Part shown: one piece after another, positions 44,186-53,537 of the stretch
Layout: each line of letters begins with the position of its first letter
Numbering within the stretch: the first letter of the stretch is position 1
From: Paenibacillus foliorum
GTDB taxonomy: Bacteria; Bacillota; Bacilli; Paenibacillales; NBRC-103111
Assembly: GCF_013141765.1 (NCBI RefSeq)
Contig: NZ_WHOD01000087.1
Coordinates: 248,001 to 312,000, forward strand
DNA length: 64,000 nucleotides
Direction: 5' to 3'
Position numbers and translations under genes: made by a program
The notes under the pieces: model-generated
The model's database searches: none
What the model was told of the DNA's origin: nothing
Seen by the model: only the letters and a program-made list of their open reading frames with translations

Positions 44186-44983
44186 ATGCACACGATGGAA
44201 TTATTTCGACTGGATGGTCAAATTGCCGTCGTGACAGGCGGTTCGGGGTTATACGGCTTGCTGATTGCTCGGGCGATGGGTGAAGCTGGGGCTAGGGTTG
44301 TGATCGCTTCACGCAGCATTGAAGACTGCCGGGCTGCAGCTGACAGACTCAGTCGGGAAGGTCTACAGGCTTGTGCCAAGCAGCTTGATTTGGAGAGCGA
44401 AGCGAGTATTCATGAATTTACAAATGAAGTGGTTGAGGAATTCGGCAGAATCGATACACTGGTCAATAATTCTGTCTCCCGTGTGGGTCTTGCCGATCTG
44501 AAGGAGACGACGCGAGATGGCTGGGAGGAAGCGCAGCGTGTAAACGGATCGGGACTTATGCTGATAACGAAAGCTGTAGTCACACAGATGTGCAAGCAGC
44601 GGAGCGGTTCGATCATTAACATAGCGTCGATACAAGGCGTGGTAGGGCCTCATTTTCCCGTATACGGAGATACAGGAATGACGAGTGGAATTGAGTACAC
44701 GTATGCCAAATGGGGAATGATCGGTTTTACTAAATGGTTAGCAAATTATTATGCCCGATTCCAAATCCGCGCTAACTGTATTAGCCCTGGCGGATACAAT
44801 CCCGGACTCCTTCAGGATGAAAGCAAAGCTCAATTCGTCTCCAACTATCGCAAGCTAACTCCCATGGGACGATTTGCTGAAGAGGATGACATTAAAGGGC
44901 CGGCCGTGTTTCTGGCTTCAAATGCCTCCCGGTATGTCACAGGTCAGAACCTTATAGTTGATGGAGGCTGGACCAATTGGTAA
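44186..44983 (+). CDS. Short-chain dehydrogenase/reductase (SDR)
   Basis: 265-aa classical SDR. Cofactor motif VTGGSGLYG near residues 16-24 (third Gly position shifted to Tyr-Gly), NNS in place of NNAG, Ser in NIASIQG, and the catalytic Tyr-x-x-x-Lys in YTYAKWG. A long insertion PHFPVYGDTGMTSGIE before the Tyr is shared with two other SDRs of this cluster. CISPGGYNPG and ASRYVTGQNLIVDGGW close the fold. ATG 44186 follows GGGAGG at 9 bases. Likely acts on a sugar or sugar acid. Confidence 0.87.
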   Translation: MHTMELFRLDGQIAVVTGGSGLYGLLIARAMGEAGARVVIASRSIEDCRAAADRLSREGLQACAKQLDLESEASIHEFTNEVVEEFGRIDTLVNNSVSRVGLADLKETTRDGWEEAQRVNGSGLMLITKAVVTQMCKQRSGSIINIASIQGVVGPHFPVYGDTGMTSGIEYTYAKWGMIGFTKWLANYYARFQIRANCISPGGYNPGLLQDESKAQFVSNYRKLTPMGRFAEEDDIKGPAVFLASNASRYVTGQNLIVDGGWTNW

Positions 44984-44999
44984 TTAAAGGGGGTGCACC

Positions 45000-46022
45000 A
45001 TGTATCGCGCAGCGGTAATTGGATTAGGCAGCATCGGACTGCTGTTTGACATACCCAGAAAGGCCACACCGCAAAGCCATTCCTTAGCTTATCACTTAAA
45101 CAAGGATATTGAATATGTCGCAGCAGCCGGCGTTCGTCAGGAGCAGGGAGATTCATTGGCGTTAATCGCACCTGAAGCGAAATTTTATACCGATTTGAGT
45201 GCGATGTTGAAGGAAAGTAATTTGGATTTGATCAGTATTTGTACGCCCTCTGATGTAAGGCTGGAGCTGCTGAAGACCGTGTTCGAGCAATCGGCGGCAA
45301 AGCTGATTTTTCTGGAAAAGCCAGTGGCAACCAGTCTTGAGGAGGCTGAGGGAATTGCGGTATTAGCCGAAAAGCATAACCGGACAGTGGTCGTCAATCT
45401 TTCCCGGAGATGGAGCGAGGGCGCCGCACTAATGCGTCAGGCAGTGAAATCAGGACGCTTCGGTAAGCTTAAAAAAATTCATCTCCGCTACACAAGAGGT
45501 ATTTACAATTATGGCTCCCATCTGTTTGACCTGGTACGTTTCGTAGCAGCCAAGATGGATACCGTCCAGGTGCTGCAGCGGGTTCCGACGAACCTGGATG
45601 ACCGGGAGGATTGGACCTATTCCTTTACATTTACGGCGGAGAACGGAAGTGTTGCCGGCTATGCGGAAGGGTTTGACGACCGTGATTTTCTAATGTTTGA
45701 GATGGATCTATATTTGGAGAAGGGCAAAATCGAAATGCTCAAAAGCGGTGATGAAATTCGTTTCTACGCTACGGAACAGCACCCTTTGCTCACGAACGTG
45801 AGACAGCTGGTGCTGGAGCAGACAGAACAAGGCCTGCATGGCCGATCCAGCAGTATTGTGAATGCTGCGGATCACCTGGTCCAGATACTACGCGCTGGAG
45901 TCAAGCCAGTGTGTACGCTTGAAGACGGAATTTATCCGTTATATGTAGCTGATGCCTTGAATCGTTCCTATCTGAATAATGGATCTGTTGAAAGGGTAAG
46001 TGTAAACCAGTATGAGGGATGA
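45000..46022 (+). CDS. Gfo/Idh/MocA family oxidoreductase
   Basis: 340 aa. AAVIGLGSIGLLFD is the nucleotide-binding loop; FLEKPVATSLEEAE holds the catalytic Lys; RYTRGIYNYGSHLFDLVRF corresponds to the sugar-domain signature with His in place. The arrangement GSHLFDL is found in members acting on amino-sugar or nucleotide-sugar intermediates, though that link is only suggestive. ATG 45000 follows AAAGGGGGTG. Overlaps the next gene by 11 bases. Confidence 0.84.
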   Translation: MYRAAVIGLGSIGLLFDIPRKATPQSHSLAYHLNKDIEYVAAAGVRQEQGDSLALIAPEAKFYTDLSAMLKESNLDLISICTPSDVRLELLKTVFEQSAAKLIFLEKPVATSLEEAEGIAVLAEKHNRTVVVNLSRRWSEGAALMRQAVKSGRFGKLKKIHLRYTRGIYNYGSHLFDLVRFVAAKMDTVQVLQRVPTNLDDREDWTYSFTFTAENGSVAGYAEGFDDRDFLMFEMDLYLEKGKIEMLKSGDEIRFYATEQHPLLTNVRQLVLEQTEQGLHGRSSSIVNAADHLVQILRAGVKPVCTLEDGIYPLYVADALNRSYLNNGSVERVSVNQYEG

Positions 46023-47169
46023 CTTGAAAAGGGTTCAAGAGATTGTGACGTCTATTGACGGCGATGTCGAGGATTGGTTAGGTGCGGTCATTCCGCCAGT
46101 GTTTGAAAATACAATCTACCGTTATCCCAATTATGAGACCGTTAAACAAGCGGCTGAAGGCAGCATTTTTCGTTACGGCTACAGCAAAAACGGGAACCCG
46201 ACAACGGCTGCGCTTGAGAAGAAGCTGGCAGAGCTTGAGAAGGGAGAAGAGGCCAAATGCTTTTCCTCAGGAACTGCGGCGATTTACACCGTCCTTTTAA
46301 GCGTTTTGGAGCAGGGCAGTCATGTGATTACTGTGAAAAATGTGTATGGTCGCGTTTCCGATTTTCTAAGCAACGCCTTTAAGAAGTTTGGAGTGGAAAC
46401 CACCTTTGTGTCCGGCCAGACGATAGAAGAATTTGAGGAAGCCATCCAACCGAACACGAAGCTGATTTATCTCGAAAGTCCGACCTCTTGGCATTTTGAA
46501 TTGCAGCCGGTTCGTGCCATTACCGAGCTCGCCAAGCAGCATCAAATAATAGTTGTTATGGATAATACATGGGCAACCCCCGTTTTTCAAAATCCATTGG
46601 ATTTTGGAGTAGACGTCGTCATACACTCCGCTTCCAAATATTTGGGCGGTCATAGCGATCTGGTAGCCGGAGCTGTAATTGGCTCGCGGGAATGGATCTC
46701 CGCTTTGCCTCAATTGGGGGCAGTACTATCTCCATACGAGTCAGCCAAATTATTACGGGGAATTCGGACATTGGCACTGCGAATGGAAAAGCATGAAAAA
46801 AATGCGCTGCAAATTGCCGCTTTCTTGAAGCAGGAGAGCAAGGTGTCTGAAGTGAGCTACCCGGGCTTGACGGACTTCCGTCAATACGAATTGGCCAAGA
46901 AGCAAATGTCCGGTAGCAGCGGATTGATGTCGTTTCAGCTTAATGCAGATGAGTCGGGCATACGAGCTTTCATTGACTCGCTTCGACATATCAGTATCGG
47001 TGGCAGCTGGGGAGGCTTTGAAAGCATCATCTATGCAGCGGCGATGTCGGGATCGGAGGAAGAAGTGCTCGCACGCGGCTTCAGCTATTCGCAAATCCGG
47101 TTGTCCGTAGGATTGGAAGAAGCGCAAACGCTGTTGCAAGACCTGCATGAAGCACTACGGAGGATTTAG
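46012..47169 (+). CDS. Cystathionine gamma-synthase/lyase-family PLP enzyme
   Basis: 385-aa fold-type I PLP enzyme of the Cys/Met metabolism family. PLP lysine is Lys209 in SASKYLGGHSD; Asp184 in VMDNTWATP pairs with the pyridine nitrogen; YGYSKNGNPT and SSGTAAI complete the site. These enzymes carry out gamma- or beta-elimination or replacement. There is no sulphur-amino-acid gene nearby, so elimination on a pathway amino acid is plausible. ATG 46012 lacks a strong ribosome binding site and depends on overlap with the upstream gene; TTG 46024 is a possible alternative. Confidence 0.88.
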   Translation: MRDDLKRVQEIVTSIDGDVEDWLGAVIPPVFENTIYRYPNYETVKQAAEGSIFRYGYSKNGNPTTAALEKKLAELEKGEEAKCFSSGTAAIYTVLLSVLEQGSHVITVKNVYGRVSDFLSNAFKKFGVETTFVSGQTIEEFEEAIQPNTKLIYLESPTSWHFELQPVRAITELAKQHQIIVVMDNTWATPVFQNPLDFGVDVVIHSASKYLGGHSDLVAGAVIGSREWISALPQLGAVLSPYESAKLLRGIRTLALRMEKHEKNALQIAAFLKQESKVSEVSYPGLTDFRQYELAKKQMSGSSGLMSFQLNADESGIRAFIDSLRHISIGGSWGGFESIIYAAAMSGSEEEVLARGFSYSQIRLSVGLEEAQTLLQDLHEALRRI

Positions 47170-47196
47170 TTACTTAAAAAGAAAGGTGGGAGCTGG

Positions 47197-48306
47197 ATGC
47201 CATTTCAAGCACTTCCCGAATCCGTGGATACCCCTGCCATCGTAATCGATCTTGATCGGCTGGATGCTAATTTGCGATGGACAGCAGAACTGGCTGCCAA
47301 GGCTGGAGTACGTCTTAGGCCGCATACGAAGACGCATAAGAGCCTGTGGCTTGCCGGTGAGCAGCTTCGTCATGGAGCCGCAGGCATTACGGTTGCCAAG
47401 CTCGGCGAGGCAGAGGTGATGGTTGAGGGCGGAATCGATGACATATTGATAGCTTTTCCGATCGTGGGACGGTTGAAGCTGGAAAGACTAGGCAGGCTGC
47501 TGCAGCGTGCTTCGGTTTACGTCAGCGTGGACAGCTATGAAGCGGCCCATAGTCTGTCGGAGCTGGGAGAGCAATTGAAGCTGCGAATTCCGCTCTATTT
47601 GGATGTGAATAGCGGCTTGAATCGCTGTGGTAAACAACCGGGAGACGAGACCGCGGAGCTAGCGCTCCAGATTGCCAAGCTAAGAGGAATCAAGCTGGCT
47701 GCGCTGATGACCCATGCCGGGCATGCTTACGGAAAGAGCAGTCCTGATGATTGTTTGGAGGTTGCCCGAACTGAAGCGGAAGCATTAATTGAAAGTCAAC
47801 GCGTATTACGGAGAAAAGGGGTTGAGGTGAATGAGCTTAGTGTCGGTTCAACACCAACCTCAAAGTTTATCGGGCAGCTGGCTGGCTCCGGTATTACAGA
47901 GATGAGACCGGGAGCTTACGTATTCGGCGACGGATCTCAGCTGTATCCGGGTCTAATCGAAGAAAGAGAATGTGCCATGCGTATAGTGGCTACAGTCGTC
48001 AGTACGCCAAGACCGGGGACGGTAATCATCGACGCAGGCTCGAAGACGCTGACCAACGACATCAGTCCGCACCGCAGCGGCTTTGGCTTAATTCCAAAGC
48101 ATCCCGAAATTCGGATAGAACGTCTAAGTGAGGAACACGGCATCTTATCGGTTCCGGACGGGATTACGTTTCGGATTGGTGACAGGCTGTCCATCATTCC
48201 GAATCATTGCTGCGCAGTAGTTAATTTGCATGACCAGCTGATCGGCTTGCGGGAAGGTAACATAGAACGGATGATTCAAGTCAATGGCAGAGGCCAAATT
48301 ACTTAA
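47197..48306 (+). CDS. D-threonine aldolase / D-serine dehydratase-like PLP enzyme
   Basis: 369-aa fold-type III PLP enzyme. Lys45 in RPHTKTHKS is the expected Schiff base; STPTSKF binds phosphate; the C-terminal domain has the metal pair His337/Cys339 in NHCCAVVN. The family cleaves D-beta-hydroxy-alpha-amino acids to glycine and an aldehyde, or dehydrates D-serine or D-hydroxyaspartate. This indicates that a D-configured beta-hydroxy amino acid arises in the pathway. ATG 47197 follows AAAGGTGGG. Next to RidA, which fits release of an enamine. Confidence 0.88.
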   Translation: MPFQALPESVDTPAIVIDLDRLDANLRWTAELAAKAGVRLRPHTKTHKSLWLAGEQLRHGAAGITVAKLGEAEVMVEGGIDDILIAFPIVGRLKLERLGRLLQRASVYVSVDSYEAAHSLSELGEQLKLRIPLYLDVNSGLNRCGKQPGDETAELALQIAKLRGIKLAALMTHAGHAYGKSSPDDCLEVARTEAEALIESQRVLRRKGVEVNELSVGSTPTSKFIGQLAGSGITEMRPGAYVFGDGSQLYPGLIEERECAMRIVATVVSTPRPGTVIIDAGSKTLTNDISPHRSGFGLIPKHPEIRIERLSEEHGILSVPDGITFRIGDRLSIIPNHCCAVVNLHDQLIGLREGNIERMIQVNGRGQIT

Positions 48307-48316
48307 AACTGGCTAT

Positions 48317-48351
48317 ACGCGGAGGTACGATGGCTTGCTGCATGTCCGCGT
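48317..48351 (+). other. Intercistronic hairpin
   Basis: ACGCGGA and TCCGCGT form a 7-bp stem with a 21-base loop. There is no T-run, so it may protect or tune the mRNA instead of terminating it. Confidence 0.45.
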
Positions 48352-48378
48352 CCATTAAAGATTAAAGGAGTGAATCGT

Positions 48379-48771
48379 ATGTCCATTCAATTGCATACCG
48401 CTGAAGCGCCGGAATTTCCGCTTCCCTTTTCCCAAGCTTTATGTGCCGGTGACTTCGTCTATGTCTCAGGTCAGGTAGGCGTAGATCCGGAAAGCCGCTT
48501 GGTGGTAGGGGATACCATTGAAGAGCAGACGGTGCAGTGCCTGCGAAATATAGAAGCAATACTTCGCACAGCCGGACTAACGTTAGATCATATAGTGAAA
48601 ATTAATGCTTTTCTATCTAGAGCGGAGGACTTTCCAGGCTACAACAGAGCCTATGAAGGAGCTATGCAGCGTCCGTTTCCCGCACGAACCTCCATTGGCT
48701 GCTCTATTGGCAGCTACCTTGTGGAAATCGATGCCATTGCATATTCGCCGACCATTCGCAGTAATCAATAA
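48379..48771 (+). CDS. RidA/YjgF-family enamine deaminase
   Basis: 130 aa, the normal size. RidA proteins hydrolyse reactive enamine/imine intermediates released by PLP enzymes, giving 2-keto acids. VYVSGQVGVDP, QTVQCLRNIEAIL, IVKINAFL and PARTSIGC (with the conserved Arg) are signature segments. ATG 48379 lies 8 bases after AAAGGAG; GTG 48370 overlaps that site and is rejected. Its place beside three PLP enzyme genes explains its role. Confidence 0.93.
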   Translation: MSIQLHTAEAPEFPLPFSQALCAGDFVYVSGQVGVDPESRLVVGDTIEEQTVQCLRNIEAILRTAGLTLDHIVKINAFLSRAEDFPGYNRAYEGAMQRPFPARTSIGCSIGSYLVEIDAIAYSPTIRSNQ

Positions 48772-48847
48772 AGCTAAGCTATATAGTTAGTGCTATCAGC
48801 TAAGCTGGAAATGCAGGATGGAGCGCTTTAGAGGAGGTAGTGTACAG

Positions 48848-50338
48848 GTGACAGGGACCCAACTTAGGATAGCGGTTGCTGGAATAGTGCATGAAACGAA
48901 TACGTTTGCTCCCGGATTGACGGAGCTGGATCGGTTTCAAAGTGAATGGTCGGAGGGAGTAGAAGCGTTCAGCCGACGGTATGTCGGCACACGTACGACG
49001 ATGGGCGGCGTCTTGGCTGCGGCTGAAAAGGAAGGCGTGCTCCTTGAACCAGGCTTGTACACTGCGGCAACTCCTAGTGGTATCGTCAGTGCATCTACAG
49101 CGGACGCACTGCTTCAAGCACTCATCGCTTCGGTTGACAAGACTGCAGACGGACTTCTTCTCATTATGCACGGAGCCATGGTCTCGGCGCAGTATCCGGA
49201 TTATGAGGGGGAATGTCTTCGTGGTCTGCGAGCCAAGCTAGGCGATGGGTTCCCGATCGTGATGACGCTCGATCTTCACGGAAATATCAGTCCGGATATG
49301 GTTCGAAAAGCGGACCTGATTGTCGGTTATGATACTTATCCGCACATTGATATGTATGAGCGGGCTGTAGAAGCCCTTGAACTGCTGGTACGAAAAGTCC
49401 GCGGAGAGATCCAACCTGCCGCTGCCTACGGGCATACGGGTATGCTCGTTGTACCACAAGGAATGATGACGGAGCAGGGCAGTATGAAGGAGTTAATGGA
49501 ACAGGCATTTGTTATAGAAGCTGACCCGAGAGTACTCAATGTGACCGTATCCGGCGGTTTCCCATACAGCGATGTGCCCGATGCGGGGATGTCATTCATT
49601 GTCACTACCGATGGAGACTCACAGCTGGCAGGTTACTATGTGGAGGAGCTTGTGAAGCTGGCATTGAAGCGTAAGCAATCATTCGATGTTGCCTACGTCT
49701 CACCGAAGAAAGCCGTAGAGGAAGCACAAGCATGGCCCGACGGGCCTGTGATTCTGGCTGAAGGGTCGGATAACGTAGGAGGAGGGGCTCCGGCAGACGC
49801 TACCTTTGTGTTAGCCGAGCTGGTTGGAGCTAAGCAGACGGCATTGGCCGTCATTTGTGACCCTGCAGCAGTTAAGGCGGCTTATAAGGCTGGAGTTGGT
49901 GGAGACTTTGCTGAGATGACGGGAGGCAAGACGGATTCGCTGCACGGCGACCCGGTTGCACTCCGAGGGGTGGTGAGGCTGCTGTTTGACGGACATTACC
50001 GGCATGTCGGACCTTATATGACGGGTCAGCAAGCCGAGATGGGCAAATCTGCCGTTATCCAATGCGGATTGCTAACCGTCATTCTGACAGAGAAACGGGT
50101 GCCTCCATGGGATTTGGGTCATGTCAGATCTGTCGGCTTGTGGCCGGCGGATTTCAAAATTATTTTAGCTAAATCGGCGGTCGCGTGGCAGGCAGCATTC
50201 GCTCCATTCGCCAAGCATGTAGTCAATGTGGATTCACAGGGCTGCTGCAGCGCAAATCTTAATCATTTTCAATATTGTAACGTGAAAAGGCCCGTCTATC
50301 CGTTGGACACAGAGCCTCAGCCCAGGCTTGGACTGTAG
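48848..50338 (+). CDS. M81 family metallohydrolase (MlrC-like)
   Basis: 496 aa. Zinc-site motifs are AGIVHETNTF near residue 11, IVMTLDLHGNIS near 136-147 (Asp and His), and YDTYPHIDMYER (His), followed by the C-terminal MlrC domain from about 300 (ILAEGSDNVGGGAPADAT). MlrC of sphingomonads opens the last bond of linearised microcystin; most relatives have unknown amide or peptide substrates. Start GTG 48848 lies 10 bases after GAGGAGG; other GTG/ATG codons upstream fit the spacing less well. Suggests an amide bond to an unusual amino acid. Confidence 0.88.
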   Translation: MTGTQLRIAVAGIVHETNTFAPGLTELDRFQSEWSEGVEAFSRRYVGTRTTMGGVLAAAEKEGVLLEPGLYTAATPSGIVSASTADALLQALIASVDKTADGLLLIMHGAMVSAQYPDYEGECLRGLRAKLGDGFPIVMTLDLHGNISPDMVRKADLIVGYDTYPHIDMYERAVEALELLVRKVRGEIQPAAAYGHTGMLVVPQGMMTEQGSMKELMEQAFVIEADPRVLNVTVSGGFPYSDVPDAGMSFIVTTDGDSQLAGYYVEELVKLALKRKQSFDVAYVSPKKAVEEAQAWPDGPVILAEGSDNVGGGAPADATFVLAELVGAKQTALAVICDPAAVKAAYKAGVGGDFAEMTGGKTDSLHGDPVALRGVVRLLFDGHYRHVGPYMTGQQAEMGKSAVIQCGLLTVILTEKRVPPWDLGHVRSVGLWPADFKIILAKSAVAWQAAFAPFAKHVVNVDSQGCCSANLNHFQYCNVKRPVYPLDTEPQPRLGL

Positions 50339-50351
50339 AGGAGGAATGAGC

Positions 50352-51680
50352 ATGAAGACCTTAGATAAATCCAGAGTAAATTACGCCGAGTCTCAAGCCT
50401 TTTTGGCTGGAGGAGTGTCGAGCTCCCTAAGAAGCGCGATGAAGCCTGTCCCGCTGTTTGCTGCGGCAGGCTCAGGTCCGCGGATTAGCGACGTAGATGG
50501 CAATGAGTATATTGATTACCTGCTTGGCTACGGACCGCTGCTGTTAGGTCACAGTAACCCAGCCATCACGGATAGCATCCATGCTGCCCTGAAATGCGGT
50601 ACTACGTTCGGTCTTCAGCATACTGGGGAATTCGAGCTGGCCCGCAGGCTAACGGAAGCTCTGCCCTGCGCGGAGCAAGTCGTCTTGAGCGGTTCCGGCA
50701 CGGAAGCAGTCATGCTGGCGCTGAGATTGGCCAGAGCCTATAACGGCAAACGGAAAATCGTTCGTTTTCACGGTCATTATCACGGTTGGGCAGACTCGAT
50801 CTTCACTTCGTTCCCGAGCTCTGATATGAGGCAATTCGGATCCGTCTTGGACTCAGACAATCAGATCTTTCCGGGAACAGAAGGCCAAAGCCAGCAAGCC
50901 TTGGAAGATATCCTTCTGCTGCCATGGAATGATTCAGCTGCGCTAGAGGAGACACTTCGGCGGTATGGGCATGAGATTGCGGCGGTCATCTCCGAGCCGG
51001 TTATGTGCAACTCCGGATGTATTCTACCTAAGCCCGGCTATCTTGAGCTGATGAGAAAACTGACGGAAGAGCTGGATATTGTCATGATTCTTGATGAAGT
51101 GATCACGGGCTTCCGGCTAAGCCTCGGTGGAGCCCATGGTAAATTCGGGCTGAAGCCGGATTTGGTTACGATCGGCAAAGCGCTCGGTGGAGGGATAGCC
51201 ATCAGTGCAGTTGCTGGCCGCAAGGAATTGATGGAGCTCGTAGGGAACGGGACAGTAAGTCACCTTGGGACCTTGAACGGTAACTGTATAGCTACCTCCG
51301 CGGCACTTGCGACCATCTCTGAGCTGTCAAAAGCTGGAGGTGCTGTCTATGAGCAGCTGGAGCAGACAGCGGTTAGATTGGTTGAGGGGATTCGAAGGCT
51401 GCTCGTCAAGCACGGAATTGCGGGAATCATCAATCAGGCAGGCCCTGTTTTTCATATGATGTTTACCGATGAGCTGAAGGTTGAGGATTTCGCTTCATTC
51501 AATAAGCGGGATGCAGCCAGATATACCGAATTCGCAGCAGGTCTGCTGGAGGAGGGAGTTCTGGTCCGTTCCAATGGTCTATGGTATGTTTCGACTGCGC
51601 ATGGGGACCAGGAGATTGACGAAACACTCTCAGCCATGGACAGAGCGCTCAATACTCTACGAGGAGGCTCTGTACAATGA
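50352..51680 (+). CDS. Glutamate-1-semialdehyde aminomutase-like class III aminotransferase
   Basis: 442-aa fold-type I PLP enzyme. Lys276 in TIGKALGGG is the Schiff base; GSGTEAVMLALRLARA and FHGHYHGWAD bind cofactor; MILDEVITGFR contains the Asp contacting the ring. GGVSSSLRS at the N-terminus is close to GSA aminomutases, but haem genes are absent here. It probably moves or transfers an amino group on a pathway intermediate. ATG 50352 lies 7 bases after GAGGAGG; ATG 50346 is too close. Overlaps the next gene by four bases. Confidence 0.88.
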   Translation: MKTLDKSRVNYAESQAFLAGGVSSSLRSAMKPVPLFAAAGSGPRISDVDGNEYIDYLLGYGPLLLGHSNPAITDSIHAALKCGTTFGLQHTGEFELARRLTEALPCAEQVVLSGSGTEAVMLALRLARAYNGKRKIVRFHGHYHGWADSIFTSFPSSDMRQFGSVLDSDNQIFPGTEGQSQQALEDILLLPWNDSAALEETLRRYGHEIAAVISEPVMCNSGCILPKPGYLELMRKLTEELDIVMILDEVITGFRLSLGGAHGKFGLKPDLVTIGKALGGGIAISAVAGRKELMELVGNGTVSHLGTLNGNCIATSAALATISELSKAGGAVYEQLEQTAVRLVEGIRRLLVKHGIAGIINQAGPVFHMMFTDELKVEDFASFNKRDAARYTEFAAGLLEEGVLVRSNGLWYVSTAHGDQEIDETLSAMDRALNTLRGGSVQ

Positions 51681-52435
51681 GGCTGAAGCAGCAAGTAGCA
51701 CTGATTACCGGCGGTTCGACCGGTATTGGCAAAGCGACGGCCTTACGGTTTGCATCGGAAGGTGCGAAGGTTGCCATAACCGGTCGCAATCGTACCATGC
51801 TCCAGGAGACAGCGGGAGAGATAGAAACGGCAGGCGGTGAAGCGATCTGGATTGACGGGGACGTTCAGTATAATGTCGACGTTCGCCGCATGGTTGACAC
51901 CGTCCTGGAGCGTTGGGGCACCGTAGATGTGCTTGTCAATAATGCGGGTATATGCAAGCCAGCTCCTTTTCTTGATCTGGAAGAGGAAGAGTGGGATAGA
52001 CATATGGCTATTAATTTGAAGGGTACCTTTTTAACTGGGCAAGCGGTTGCGAAAGAGCTGGTAAGACAGGGGAAAGCGGGCTCCATCATCAATATGTCCA
52101 GCGTCAACGGATTGGCAGCTGAAGGGGATCAGGCCCATTACAATGCAACCAAGGGTGGCATTAATCTGCTTACCATGTCCATGGCGCTGGAGCTGGCTCC
52201 TTACGGGATTCGGGTCAACGCACTATGCCCGGGCTTTATCGAAACACGGCTGACGAAGCCGCTCATCGACAACCCCACCGCTTACGGGCCTTATTTGAAA
52301 ACAATCCCAATGGGGAGAGCGGGGATGCCGGAGGAGATTGCCGATGCAGCGCTGTTTATGGCCACGAATGATTCGCGATATATGACAGGGCATTGCTTGG
52401 TAGTGGATGGGGGGCAGCTGATTAAGCTGTCCTAG
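51677..52435 (+). CDS. Short-chain dehydrogenase/reductase (SDR)
   Basis: 252-aa classical SDR with textbook motifs: ITGGSTGIGKATA (residues 10-22), NNAGICKP, Ser in NMSSVNG, catalytic YNATKGG, and MTGHCLVVDGG at the C-terminus. It lacks the loop insertion of the other three SDRs in the cluster and is closer to 3-ketoacyl-ACP reductase or glucose dehydrogenase-like enzymes. ATG 51677 overlaps the upstream stop (ATGA), with GAGGAGG before it. Confidence 0.9.
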   Translation: MRLKQQVALITGGSTGIGKATALRFASEGAKVAITGRNRTMLQETAGEIETAGGEAIWIDGDVQYNVDVRRMVDTVLERWGTVDVLVNNAGICKPAPFLDLEEEEWDRHMAINLKGTFLTGQAVAKELVRQGKAGSIINMSSVNGLAAEGDQAHYNATKGGINLLTMSMALELAPYGIRVNALCPGFIETRLTKPLIDNPTAYGPYLKTIPMGRAGMPEEIADAALFMATNDSRYMTGHCLVVDGGQLIKLS

Positions 52436-52481
52436 AGGAAGTATTCCTTCAGTTTCAATAGAAAATGGGGGTTCAGTGAGG

Positions 52482-53453
52482 ATGGATTATTTTGCGAAAT
52501 CCGATGTGTACTTTTCACCTATTACCCTGGGCACTGTACAGCTGGGTCTTCCTTACGGAATAGCCAATAGCTCCGGACAACCGGATATGGAAAGTTCCCG
52601 CCTAATATTGGATGCCGCAATTGCGGGAGGAATCACCTCTTTTGACACAGCGCCCTCCTATGGCAGCTCAGAGTTAGTATTGGGACACTATTTTTCGAGC
52701 AAACAGAAGCCGTTTATTATTTCCAAATGGAGCCTGCATGATGAAAAGCCCCGTTTGACTATGAATGAATTACGGAAGCAATTGGATGAAGTTTTGAAGG
52801 AGCGGGCCGCCAGATTGGAGGTTTCGCGAATCCCCGCGCTGCTTCTTCACACGCCGCTGATGCTTAAGGAATACGGTGCGGAAACGACTCAATTGCTCCG
52901 CGAGAGCGTTCAGGATGGCCGGATCGGTAAAGTAGGAGTTTCCCTAGGTGTGCATGTAGACCATGAGCTTGATGAGCTGTGGGAGACCCTCCAAGATGAG
53001 ATTTATGAAATCGTGCAAATTCCGCTCAATGTATGGGATCAGCGCCTTATTCGCACCGGGGGATTAGAGAGATTGAGAGATTCCGGCAAACAGGTGCTTG
53101 CAAGGAGCGCTTACCTGCAGGGGCTTCTATTTATGGATGAAGAGAAGCTTCCTGACCATCTGGCAAGCGCAGCCCCATGGCTGAGGATGCTTCACCGGCT
53201 GGCTGAAATTGAGAGCATGACCATTGCTGAATTTGCCTTCTCCTATGTCCGTTACACTACCGGTGTGACCAGTGTTCTTATAGGGGCCGAAACGGAAGGG
53301 CAGGTTCGTGAAAATTTACGGCTGTTGAATGTAAGGCCGCTGCATGAAGAAACGCGGGAGTTAATCCGGCAGCAATTTGCAAATGTACCCGAGTATCTGA
53401 TTACTCCAGCGCTTTGGAATGTTTGGAACAAGCATGAAGGTCAACGCTCGTAA
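52482..53453 (+). CDS. Aldo/keto reductase family protein
   Basis: 323-aa NADPH-dependent barrel. ITLGTVQLGLPYGIANSSG at the N-terminus, catalytic Asp and Tyr in FDTAPSYGSSELVLG, Lys in FIISKWS, His in LLLHTPL. The C-terminal cofactor loop is TSVLIGAETEGQVREN. The opening TLGTVQLGLPYG is like aldo/keto reductases seen beside SDR and aminotransferase genes in amino-sugar acid clusters; that is recollection, not proof. ATG 52482 or GTG 52476 are both possible after AATGGGGG. Confidence 0.86.
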   Translation: MDYFAKSDVYFSPITLGTVQLGLPYGIANSSGQPDMESSRLILDAAIAGGITSFDTAPSYGSSELVLGHYFSSKQKPFIISKWSLHDEKPRLTMNELRKQLDEVLKERAARLEVSRIPALLLHTPLMLKEYGAETTQLLRESVQDGRIGKVGVSLGVHVDHELDELWETLQDEIYEIVQIPLNVWDQRLIRTGGLERLRDSGKQVLARSAYLQGLLFMDEEKLPDHLASAAPWLRMLHRLAEIESMTIAEFAFSYVRYTTGVTSVLIGAETEGQVRENLRLLNVRPLHEETRELIRQQFANVPEYLITPALWNVWNKHEGQRS

Positions 53454-53537
53454 GCAGTACCCTATCCCGCACGGAAATGCTTGAGCTCTAGTGCAGATTA
53501 AACAGTCGGGAGCTGATGAATAACAAGGAGGGATTTT

